From NCBI GenBank assembly GCA_021161995.1, contig JAGGZO010000075.1, positions 1 to 31,197 of the forward strand: DNA of 31,197 bases, read 5' to 3'. This stretch comes from Candidatus Aenigmatarchaeota archaeon (GTDB taxonomy: Archaea; Aenigmatarchaeota; Aenigmatarchaeia; CG10238-14; SpSt-28). A program made the position numbers and the translations under genes. Under the pieces are notes generated by a model. The model was not told the origin of the DNA, did no database searches, and saw nothing but the letters and a program-made list of their open reading frames with translations. This document shows positions 22,715 to 30,863 of the stretch, in pieces; position 1 is the stretch's first letter; each line of letters begins with the position of its first letter.

Positions 22715-23356
22715 TCAAATGAATCTTCTTACAACTTCTATTATTTCTTTTGCTGCTATTTTAGCATGCTCAAACTCTTCTTTTTGAGGAAACCTTAAAT
22801 CTATGATTTTTATTGGTATTTTTGTTTTCTCGGATATAGCAGCAGCATAATATCTATCAATTCTTTGTTGTAGCTCGATCAACCTTTCATCCTCTATGTC
22901 TCTACCAGTTCTAGGAGTTGTTAACGTACCTATCTCTGTGATTTCTGGTTTTTCTATCATCGAATCTTTCAATCTCCTTTCTAAAATATCTTCTGGTCTA
23001 CCTTCAATCAAAAATATTGCTACTGGTTTAAGCAAATTGACGACATCGCTAGGCATACCTGGATAATAACCCTCTGGCTTTTTAACAGACATGTGTGTAT
23101 CGACGAACAATATTTTTTCAGTTTCAGCAATCTGCTTTATTTTTAGAGCAGCCTCCTTTTGTAATTCAGTATAATCACTAGCTGTCAATTTTTTTCTTAT
23201 ATCATCTCTATCGGTTATACCAAACTTCTTTTTAGCAATCTCCACCATTAGGTCTCCATAGTTTATGACTCTAGCTTCATTTAGCTCTTTTTTGACTAGC
23301 TGCAATATTGTTGTTTTTCCTATCCCAGGAACACCCGCAACGATAAACAAAACCAT
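22715..23356 (-). CDS. adkA: Archaeal adenylate kinase AdkA
   Basis: 213 residues, archaeal type, distinct from bacterial Adk. P-loop AGVPGIGKTTIL (residues 7-18), ARVINYGDLMVEIAKK, KILFVDTHMSVKKPEGYYPG and LIEGRPEDILERRLKD. It makes 2 ADP from ATP and AMP. It lies 8 nt downstream of ndk in the minus-strand operon eL33-ndk-adkA, placing both nucleotide-balancing kinases together. Confidence 0.95.
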   Translation of the reverse strand: MVLFIVAGVPGIGKTTILQLVKKELNEARVINYGDLMVEIAKKKFGITDRDDIRKKLTASDYTELQKEAALKIKQIAETEKILFVDTHMSVKKPEGYYPGMPSDVVNLLKPVAIFLIEGRPEDILERRLKDSMIEKPEITEIGTLTTPRTGRDIEDERLIELQQRIDRYYAAAISEKTKIPIKIIDLRFPQKEEFEHAKIAAKEIIEVVRRFI

Positions 23357-23364
23357 CCATTCAC

Positions 23365-23940
23365 CTAAAGCAAATATTCCTCCAATCTTTTGTAGTTATA
23401 AAGTTCATTTTCCTTAAACCAAAACTTTATTTCATATTCCGCTCTTTCTTGCGAGTCAGATGCATGAACTATGTTCATTATAGCTCTTTTTCCTATGTTT
23501 GCCCAGTCAGCAGAATCTACAGAGAAGTCACCTCTTATTGTTCCTGGCTGAGCTTTTATTGGAATAGTTGAGCCAATCATGTCTCTGACTTTTTTGATTG
23601 CATGATTACCTTCTAGTACCATTAAAATAACAGGACCAGATGAAACATAGTCAAGCAACCATTGCTTAATCATCTTACCTATTTCTTTTGGATTGTCTGT
23701 CCCAAGTTCTTTTTTAGCGTCTATACCAAGCTCATTATAAGAGGAAAGAGTTTTGTTGCCAACGCTTTCAAACCATTCATCATCCGCTGGATAGAATTCA
23801 TCAGCTTCTTCTTTATCCATGCGATACATTTTTAGTCCAACTATTTTCAAACCAGCTTGCTCGAATCTTTTTATGACTTCCCCTATAAGTCCTCTTTTGA
23901 CGCCATCAGGCTTAATCATTACAAAAGTTCTTTCTATCAT
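23365..23940 (-). CDS. ndk: Nucleoside diphosphate kinase, long form
   Basis: 191 residues against about 150 in most organisms. MIERTFVMIKPDGVKRGLIG is the standard N-terminus. The catalytic His is His159 in MNIVHASDS, and PGTIRGDFS is conserved. An insertion of about 35 residues (roughly 47-90) lies around DEWFESVGNKTLSSYNELGI, in the nucleotide-lid region. It uses NTPs to make other NTPs through a phosphohistidine. It is between eL33 and adkA. Confidence 0.96.
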   Translation of the reverse strand: MIERTFVMIKPDGVKRGLIGEVIKRFEQAGLKIVGLKMYRMDKEEADEFYPADDEWFESVGNKTLSSYNELGIDAKKELGTDNPKEIGKMIKQWLLDYVSSGPVILMVLEGNHAIKKVRDMIGSTIPIKAQPGTIRGDFSVDSADWANIGKRAIMNIVHASDSQERAEYEIKFWFKENELYNYKRLEEYLL

Positions 23941-23973
23941 AAAAATGAATATAGAAAGAAGAATTTATTATTC

Positions 23974-24246
23974 TCAGGCTATTTCACATGTTTTTAACAA
24001 AACGTATGCTGGCAATCCTCTTTTAAACCTAGCAACTACTAAACCATTTTTACCGTGCAGTCTAGTTATCCTACCAACTCTAGTAACTTTCTCAGAAATT
24101 TTTACAACCACCTTTTTACCTATCAACCGAGATGCTCTTTCTCTAGAGTCTATCCCGGGAATTTCTATTATAACCTGATTGTTTCTTTGATTAAATCTTC
24201 CTCTTCTAAAGCTAATAACTTTACCTTCCATATTCGCTTTAATCAC
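23974..24246 (-). CDS. rpl35ae: Large ribosomal subunit protein eL33 (L35Ae)
   Basis: 90 residues. A short beta-barrel with GKVISFRRGRFNQRNNQVII, IDSRERASRLIGKKVVVKI, VGRITRLHGKNGLVVARFKRGLP. This order (strand, SREEA-like helix, GK+V, HG+NG, ARF++GLP) is diagnostic of eL33. It leads the minus-strand ndk-adkA group. Confidence 0.92.
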   Translation of the reverse strand: MIKANMEGKVISFRRGRFNQRNNQVIIEIPGIDSRERASRLIGKKVVVKISEKVTRVGRITRLHGKNGLVVARFKRGLPAYVLLKTCEIA

Positions 24247-24264
24247 AACAAAAAATAAAAAAGT

Positions 24265-25509
24265 TTACTCGCTTTCCTCTTTGTCTTCTATACCCAATCT
24301 TTTCCATGCCTTAGATAATTCTCTTATCAGCAGTCTAACTGCCTCCCTCATTTCATACACTTCTCCAAAATCTAGTTCGTCAAACTTTTTGTTTTCCACT
24401 AGCTCTCTGAGTTGTTCTACCCTTTCCCATACCCTTAGATATGCTGGGTCGACATAACCAGGGTCTATTAACTTTTGTTTAAAGTTTTCTTTCAACTGCT
24501 TTATTATTTCCTCATTTATTCGCTTTCTTATTTCTCTAAACTTTTCTGAGGATCTTATCTTAACTATTTCCTTTAGCTTATCATCAACAGGCACGTTAAG
24601 TTTATCTAACGTTTCTATTACTGCTTTATACAAAACTTCGTTTGTTTTCATCACTATCCTTTCCATCTTTCTTATCTCTAGAGCGCCAAGCAAAGATAGC
24701 ATTTTCTTGACGAATTTTTCAGCCCTATCCAACCACATATCTACAAACTCTCCTTTTACTTCTTTTAGTTCCTGATGCTCAATCTTCTTTCTCAACTCAA
24801 CTATTTCTTTAATCCAGTTAGCATATTCTGGTTCGAGTATACCAGGTTCTACAAGTGTCTTTCTTATTTCATTGTAGAGTTTAGAAGGAACCGGTGGCTG
24901 CTTACCAAGAAACATCAGTATCGCTTGCGCTGAATTAACAATAGCATAGTAACAATCTTCTGCTAGCTGCAATAGCTTTACGGTCTTTGCTCTAGCTATT
25001 TTCTTAGGAGCATCTTCTAAATATTTCTCGATAGCTTCTCTTGTTGTCGGTATTTTGCCGAGTCTCCACAATCTTTGTATTGGTTTGAAGACACCAACAT
25101 CATACAGAGCTATGCCTTCTTTTATGAAGTTGTAGATTATTGGATGGCCTATTCTTGCATAATCCCAAAATTCTGTTAGCAAATAAGTTGGTTGTATTGA
25201 AAGTAAGTTTATCGTTCTTTCTTTTCCGCTAACAGGATCTTTTAGTTTTATCTTTGCCTCTTCTATTGATTCCGCCATTTTTTCTATATCAGTATCAAAC
25301 TTAGTTAAAAACTCTTTACTAAAACCTTCTTTAGTATCATCTATTATAACAAAAACATCTATATCGCTAGTTGGTTTAAACTCTTCTCTGACAACTGAGC
25401 CAAAAAGAACAACAGATTTTACCCAATCTTTATACTTTTCTACTACTTTATCTGCGAACTTTTTAGCTATCGCTATTCTTTCTTCTTTTGTTATTGGTAT
25501 TTTTCCCAT
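24265..25509 (-). CDS. MNT-type nucleotidyltransferase with HEPN-like and C-terminal helical domains
   Basis: 414 residues. The Pol-beta-type nucleotidyltransferase domain (about 15-145) has LFGSVVREEFKPTSDIDVFV with GS 37-38 and Asp 49 and 51 as metal ligands, and a later TEFWDYARIGHPIIYNF stretch. A helical domain follows (about 165-275) with ELRKKIEHQEL: Arg240 and His245 form the RxxxxH motif of HEPN RNases. An extra helical region extends to 414. MNT proteins AMPylate and silence HEPN toxins in toxin-antitoxin pairs; here both appear in one chain. It lies 2 nt downstream of a paralogue. Confidence 0.8.
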   Translation of the reverse strand: MGKIPITKEERIAIAKKFADKVVEKYKDWVKSVVLFGSVVREEFKPTSDIDVFVIIDDTKEGFSKEFLTKFDTDIEKMAESIEEAKIKLKDPVSGKERTINLLSIQPTYLLTEFWDYARIGHPIIYNFIKEGIALYDVGVFKPIQRLWRLGKIPTTREAIEKYLEDAPKKIARAKTVKLLQLAEDCYYAIVNSAQAILMFLGKQPPVPSKLYNEIRKTLVEPGILEPEYANWIKEIVELRKKIEHQELKEVKGEFVDMWLDRAEKFVKKMLSLLGALEIRKMERIVMKTNEVLYKAVIETLDKLNVPVDDKLKEIVKIRSSEKFREIRKRINEEIIKQLKENFKQKLIDPGYVDPAYLRVWERVEQLRELVENKKFDELDFGEVYEMREAVRLLIRELSKAWKRLGIEDKEESE

Positions 25510-25511
25510 TT

Positions 25512-26336
25512 TTAATCACCCAAAATTTCTTCTGGCAACAATTTTTTCATCCGCTCAAAAAATTCTTTAGCAAGTTTAAGTGCCTTATCTAAGTAAACAC
25601 CATCTATTTCCTTAACTATTTTGTGGTCTATATCCTTCCAGAGTTTATTTATCTCAGTGAATTTATTGACCCATTCTTTTTCTAATTTACCTTCATTGAC
25701 AAGTTTTTCCAGATATTCTGGAATCTCATGATGATCCGGCTGTGCTCTGTAATAATACATTACAACAGCTTGACACACATCTAAAACAGAATATCTCAAG
25801 TCAAAAACCATACTTTTCATCTCCGCCTTAACTCGTTTTATTTTTAATTCAGCAGACTTAACTTTTAGTTTAACCGTCTCTTCGCTAGGAGGTATTAAAC
25901 CTTGTTCGAGCATTCTTTGAACTGGTTTGATGAAACCAACATCATAAATCACTATACCATAGCGCAGAAAGTTTATTAGCTCTGGTGAACCTCTCTTGAT
26001 CCATTGCCAAAATTCCGTTAAAGGTGTTGCCTGAATATGCAAATCTCCAAACTTCTTGCCTATAAGGTGAATCTGGGCAATAACTTTATCCAGATCTTCA
26101 GACATTTTGAAAGAAGTGTTATCCAAAATGACCCATACATCTATATCACTAGTTTTTTTCATTTTTCCCTTAGCAGCAGAACCGAATATAACAACACCCT
26201 TTACAATATCACCGAAGTGTTTTAGGGTTTCTTCTGCAAACTTAACGACAATTGAAATGGCCTTTTTTCTTGTATTTTCTTGCTCTTCTGTTAATCCAGT
26301 ATTTTCAAGCTCTTTAGACAATTCATCCAATGCCAT
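25512..26336 (-). CDS. MNT-type nucleotidyltransferase, paralogue of next gene
   Basis: About 274 residues from ATG 26336; the only upstream in-frame start is TTG 26354, and a TATA-like ATTTAATA about 25 nt before 26336 favours the ATG. Catalytic motif VIFGSAAKGKMKKTSDIDVWV, then LHIQATPLTEFWQWIKRGSPE and IYDVGFIKPVQRML, shared with the downstream paralogue. The helical C-terminal part has LWKDIDHKIVKEI at the HEPN position, but the Arg is missing, so that site looks inactive. No extra C-terminal domain. A tandem duplication that diverged is likely. Confidence 0.8.
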   Translation of the reverse strand: MALDELSKELENTGLTEEQENTRKKAISIVVKFAEETLKHFGDIVKGVVIFGSAAKGKMKKTSDIDVWVILDNTSFKMSEDLDKVIAQIHLIGKKFGDLHIQATPLTEFWQWIKRGSPELINFLRYGIVIYDVGFIKPVQRMLEQGLIPPSEETVKLKVKSAELKIKRVKAEMKSMVFDLRYSVLDVCQAVVMYYYRAQPDHHEIPEYLEKLVNEGKLEKEWVNKFTEINKLWKDIDHKIVKEIDGVYLDKALKLAKEFFERMKKLLPEEILGD

Positions 26337-26464
26337 AATTTTAATACCTGACAAAATATTAAATAGTCCTTTAACAAAACTATCAGTAATTTATTAAAAT
26401 TTTAAGATTTAGTGAAAATTATTTAGTTATCCAGATTCATCTATTACACGAATCACATAAATCT

Positions 26465-28660
26465 CTATTTAAGTTCCTCCTTACTCCACTCATCAGGCCT
26501 TTTTCTTTTTTCCTCAACAACTGTTTTACCTAAATATGTGTGTTTTTCCTCAGGAACTATTATTGTTCCGCTTAATGGGTCTAGAGCATGTTGCTTTATT
26601 ATAACCCTCTGTCTTATGAAATCTGGGCTACTTTCACCCCATCCAAAGAAGTTTTCATCCAGTCTATCGGGTGGGATGTCTTTCTCTAAATACTCAACAA
26701 CTTTTCTAAGAGCTAATATAGAGGTTCTCATGTATTGATATGGTAACTGACCTCCGCCTCTTTCAAAAATCAAATACGCATTTGAATCTTTGCCAAAACC
26801 TTTTTGCCTTAGTTTATACGCAAGTCTATAAACCATTAATTGAGCATCTGTGCCAATATCTATTGGTTCATGTGAATGATGGCCAGTAGGTGAGCCAACA
26901 TGGTAAACCATGAATAACTTACCGGCATCGTCTGGTAAAGATTCTATTTCAGCTATAGGATCTAAGCCCTGAGATATTAAGTGATCTGTATCGATGCATG
27001 CTCTTACATAATCAAAATCACTAGAAACTATAGTTTTACCATATTCATTTAACGCTTTAACTAGATAATAAACATCAACAATATGAGAAATTCTGTTAAA
27101 ACCTTCTATTGGTGGTTTGCCTTCTGGATTTTCAAAAACAAAGTAGAATTTTCTTCCTATTTTAGCAAGTTCATCGTTTATTTTCTTTATTTTTTCAAAT
27201 ATTGAAAGTTTAGAGAATTCAAGAAGTTTTTTCTTTTGCTCTTCTGTTAGGTGAGTTGCTTGCTTAACATATTTCTCCATTTCCATCAGATAATCATCCA
27301 GAGGTAAACTCTCAAAATGACCTATTATGTATCGAGAAGCAGCTAAAGCATTTAGTTTTGGTGTAAGTATCACACCTTTAGTCAAATCAAAAATATCATT
27401 AACCAAAGTTACAACTTGTTTCATTTCTTCTAACTCTGGTTGGATCGCCTGAACTAAACTTTTACCGTCAAAGAATATTTCCCATAGTTTATCGTTAGTT
27501 CCCTGCATTAGCTCAGAGAATTTTACGGTTATTGCAAACGCAATGTCTTCAAATGGAATACCTGCTATTTCACCAACTCTACCAGAAATATCTTTCTTCC
27601 AATATTCATACATACCATCAAAAACTGGATCAAGGAGTAGTGCCAAATCTTCGTTTGCTGGTTTAATGTATATTTCAGAGACTGTATCGTAAACGATATG
27701 TATGTTATCCACAATCCTTCTCTGTATCATTCTTATTTCTTCATCAATTTCTTGTATTCTCCTTATTTTTTCTTCTTCAGAAATTGTGTTATCACTTCTT
27801 ATTTCTTCTAACTTTCTTATATTATTAACATAACTATTGAAATCGTTGAGTATAGAATTCTTACGAGAACTTACTTCTTCAGGAGATAATCCTGGGTTAT
27901 ACTTTTTAACAAAAAAATCTAGTTTTCGTGAAAATTCTTCTCTTAGATTCTCATTAGAAAAATATATAGCTAAAAATCTGCTCAAAAATCTTTCCATGAA
28001 TATTTGTTCAACCAAGCCAGGTAAGGATAGTTTTTTTATCATATAAAAGACTGGACGTGCTTTAAACCATCTAAACAATTTAAGCTTTGAGTTTTCATTG
28101 TAAGAGTAGAAAGGTATCTTCTCCTTGGGGTTGAGAAAAATATCCCAGTTTATGTTTCTACCTTTGTAATCATTCATATTAACTTTAATTTTCATTCCTA
28201 CTGGTGGAACTGTTAAGTCGGAAGCTGGCATTTCTTTGTAGAGATAGTAGCCTATAACTTCTCTGGCAGAAGCATGAATCAGAAAGTACCTTGGAAACAA
28301 CTCAGGCTTACCACTAAGAATAAATTGCTCATACATTTTATCAAGGTGCTTATGAATTCTGAAATGATCTAGTTTCCAAGCAGTTTTTCTTGCATCATCA
28401 AAATGCGAATAATAAGTAATAACCTCACCATGAATCGCCCAATCCATACCAAGTTCTTTAACAGCTCTTTCTATTCTGGTTAACAACTCTGGTGCTACCC
28501 ATTCACCCAGTTGCTCCATATCGATTTGAATGAAATTTGCGCCTGCAGTAACACCGGCAGTAATCTTCCTATCTAAACCAGCAAATTCCCTCGCAGCTTC
28601 ATCCCCACCACCGCGAGCAATAGAATAAGCACCAGTTGTAAATCCTATAACATATCCCAT
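26465..28660 (-). CDS. Large endonuclease-IV-like TIM-barrel protein with a long insertion
   Basis: 731 residues; endonuclease IV/sugar isomerase barrels are usually about 280. Candidate metal ligands match the AP endonuclease 2 order: His77 (AIHGEV), His129 (LIHAS), Glu510 (VFENPEG), Asp557 and His560 (CIDTDHL), His587 and a His cluster at 594-597 (YHVGSPTGHHSHEP), and Glu633 (IFERGGG). Between His129 and Glu510 lies an insertion of roughly 300 residues that is helical, with a likely coiled coil (about 265-335) around RRIQEIDEEIRMIQRR. It could act on DNA abasic sites, nucleic acids or sugars. It has its own promoter region, divergent from trkH. Confidence 0.7.
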   Translation of the reverse strand: MGYVIGFTTGAYSIARGGGDEAAREFAGLDRKITAGVTAGANFIQIDMEQLGEWVAPELLTRIERAVKELGMDWAIHGEVITYYSHFDDARKTAWKLDHFRIHKHLDKMYEQFILSGKPELFPRYFLIHASAREVIGYYLYKEMPASDLTVPPVGMKIKVNMNDYKGRNINWDIFLNPKEKIPFYSYNENSKLKLFRWFKARPVFYMIKKLSLPGLVEQIFMERFLSRFLAIYFSNENLREEFSRKLDFFVKKYNPGLSPEEVSSRKNSILNDFNSYVNNIRKLEEIRSDNTISEEEKIRRIQEIDEEIRMIQRRIVDNIHIVYDTVSEIYIKPANEDLALLLDPVFDGMYEYWKKDISGRVGEIAGIPFEDIAFAITVKFSELMQGTNDKLWEIFFDGKSLVQAIQPELEEMKQVVTLVNDIFDLTKGVILTPKLNALAASRYIIGHFESLPLDDYLMEMEKYVKQATHLTEEQKKKLLEFSKLSIFEKIKKINDELAKIGRKFYFVFENPEGKPPIEGFNRISHIVDVYYLVKALNEYGKTIVSSDFDYVRACIDTDHLISQGLDPIAEIESLPDDAGKLFMVYHVGSPTGHHSHEPIDIGTDAQLMVYRLAYKLRQKGFGKDSNAYLIFERGGGQLPYQYMRTSILALRKVVEYLEKDIPPDRLDENFFGWGESSPDFIRQRVIIKQHALDPLSGTIIVPEEKHTYLGKTVVEEKRKRPDEWSKEELK

Positions 28661-28765
28661 AAATGATTATTTTGGCTACGAAGTATTTAGTTTTAATCAT
28701 TATATTTTCAAACAAAATATTTTTGCTATTTTTTGATGAAAACGCCAGAACCAAAACCATCAATT

Positions 28766-28773
28766 TTTAAATA
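28766..28773 (+). promoter_or_regulatory. TATA box of trkH-trkA operon
   Basis: TTTAAATA lies about 30 nt before ATG 28801 in the 140-nt divergent gap with the TIM-barrel gene; no SD is seen, so the mRNA is likely leaderless. Confidence 0.6.
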
Positions 28774-28800
28774 CCTAGCATTTCAATTCACATATTGTAG

Positions 28801-30219
28801 ATGAAGCAAGATATAAAGATACTCGCAAAGTTGTTAGGAGAAGTATTGTATTTACTTTCGTTCTTTCATATTGTTCCCTCCATCGTTGGCCTAATTTCGT
28901 TAGCAATGTTTCAAGACATAAGAGAAATGAGCTACATAACTATGTTTGCCAGCATTTCACTAATACTGATGCTTCTTGGAAGATTCTTGAAAAGAATAGA
29001 TGCAAACCTAGATAAGCTAAAAATAAAACCATATTTGATAGCAGGAGCGGTGGGATTAGCATGGCTAATAGTTCCATTTCTAGGTGGAATAATCTATTAT
29101 TATACTGGGCTCTCTCCAGTAGATTCTATGTTTGAAAGTATGTCCGCATGGACAACAACTGGTTTTACTGCTTATAACAATGTAACTGATTTATCATACT
29201 CGGTGAAATTCTGGAGGAGCTTTGAACAATGGATAGGCGGTTTGGGTATAATTGTCTTTCTGGTGTTCATGATAAGCAAGAACAGTTTGGTCTACGATAT
29301 GGTTAGAATAGAAGGTAGAGAAGACTTCATAGAACCAACAGCTAAGCATACTCTGATAAAAATGATGAAAATATATGTATCACTAACTTTTATCGGTGCT
29401 GCTCTGCTTTCATTTGCTGGTATGGATATATTTATAGCATCTAACATTTCTATGACTGCATTAGCTACTGGTGGTATGACACCATTTACTCAATTTTCAC
29501 CAACAGCAATTCAGCAGGTTATAATAATCCTTTTAATGTTGACTGGTGCGCTAAACTTTGCTTTTCATGCAATGGTATTTGAAGGTAGAATAAAGAAGGC
29601 TTTCAGAAGATATGAGCCGCTGAAATGGTTTATTGCATTGATATTAATTTCAGGAATAATCGGAATGGTAAACGGAATAAATCCATTATCTTCGTTTTTC
29701 CACTCTGTATCAGCAATAACTTGCAGTGGATTTGGCTATGATGATTTAGCAAAAAAACCAGAAGCATACATATTTTCTCTGATCGCTTTAATGATAATCG
29801 GTGGTGGTATCGGTTCTACAGCAGGTGGTATAAAGATAGATAGATTTATCATATTAGTAAAGGGTATTAAGCTTCAACTAAGAAAAATTTTGCATCCCAG
29901 GGATATGAGTATAGTGGAAAGGTACATGAATTCTATAATAGATGAAAAGATTTTAGCTATGGTCGGGGTATTTTTCTTTTCTTATATATCTACACTCTTT
30001 ATCTCAAGCATATTACTAACATTCCATACGAAGAATTTTGTAGAATCAATGTTTGAAGTTGCTTCAGCTATGGGTAATGTCGGTTTGGAATTAAACATAG
30101 TACCTTCTTTACCAACAGCATACAAAATACTTTTGATAATAGATATGTGGTTAGGTAGACTAGAAATATTTGCCGCATTTGCTTTAATTTTAAGCTTGTA
30201 CAAAATAATTAGGGATTAG
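28801..30219 (+). CDS. trkH: Potassium uptake channel subunit TrkH/KtrB
   Basis: 472 residues, a polytopic membrane protein with four pore repeats. Selectivity segments are MSAWTTTGFTAY, MTALATGGMTPF, VSAITCSGFGYDD and VASAMGNVGLELN, each with the conserved Gly. GGGIGSTAGGIKIDRF gives the intramembrane loop of the third repeat. It takes up K+ (or Na+/K+) under control of the NAD-binding TrkA subunit encoded 2 nt downstream. Confidence 0.96.
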   Translation: MKQDIKILAKLLGEVLYLLSFFHIVPSIVGLISLAMFQDIREMSYITMFASISLILMLLGRFLKRIDANLDKLKIKPYLIAGAVGLAWLIVPFLGGIIYYYTGLSPVDSMFESMSAWTTTGFTAYNNVTDLSYSVKFWRSFEQWIGGLGIIVFLVFMISKNSLVYDMVRIEGREDFIEPTAKHTLIKMMKIYVSLTFIGAALLSFAGMDIFIASNISMTALATGGMTPFTQFSPTAIQQVIIILLMLTGALNFAFHAMVFEGRIKKAFRRYEPLKWFIALILISGIIGMVNGINPLSSFFHSVSAITCSGFGYDDLAKKPEAYIFSLIALMIIGGGIGSTAGGIKIDRFIILVKGIKLQLRKILHPRDMSIVERYMNSIIDEKILAMVGVFFFSYISTLFISSILLTFHTKNFVESMFEVASAMGNVGLELNIVPSLPTAYKILLIIDMWLGRLEIFAAFALILSLYKIIRD

Positions 30220-30221
30220 AT

Positions 30222-30863
30222 ATGTTCGCGGTCATATTAGGTGGTGGGCTTTTTGGGAAAAGGATGATCGAACTGTTCATGGAAAAGGGCTGGAAAGTAT
30301 CAGTCATTGAAAGAGATCCTGTATTGGCTGAAAAAATAGTCGATGAATATGGTATATCTGTGATACAAGGAGATGGGACAGATCCTTATATACTAGAGCA
30401 AGCGGGTATAGAAAAAGCTGATGTTTTTATCGCCTCTACCTCAAAAGAAGATGCCAATACACTGGCTGCCATAATAGCAAAGGAGTATAATGTTCCAAAA
30501 ATAATAGTGAGGATTAGCAAAAGTAGCTATGTAAAATTCTTGGAAAAAATTGATATAGACTATGTAATTGTTCCAGAAGAAATAGCAGCTAACTATGTCT
30601 TTGATCACGTTTTTCATCCAGACATAAAGAGAGTCGTTGAACTTACTGATGATTCTAATCTGGTAATACTGAAAATAACTAAAGACATAAACGTAATAGG
30701 CAAAAAGCTCTCTGAAGTTAGAGGCGATGAATTCAAATCAATAGCATTAGTAAAAAAAGATGGAAGAATATTAATCGATAAATAATCTCTGATAGAAGAG
30801 GGTGATGTGCTGATAATAATTTCATTCATGAAACCAGAAAAGTTACTGAAAAAACTAACCTAG
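30222..30863 (+). CDS. trkA: TrkA potassium uptake regulator, interrupted by an in-frame TAA
   Basis: The RCK_N Rossmann domain (about 1-125) has ILGGGLFGKRMIELF, the dinucleotide-binding Gly-rich loop, VIERD and QGDGTDPYILEQAGI. The RCK_C domain starts near 135. The frame stops at TAA 30783-30785 after 187 aa. The same frame continues for 25 more codons (SLIEEGDVLIIISFMKP...) to TAG 30861-30863, supplying the missing final strands of RCK_C, whose EEGDVL(I/V) motif is characteristic. Either a nonsense mutation, a base error, or stop read-through. It shares a 4-nt stop overlap with the next convergent gene at the extended end. Confidence 0.88.
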
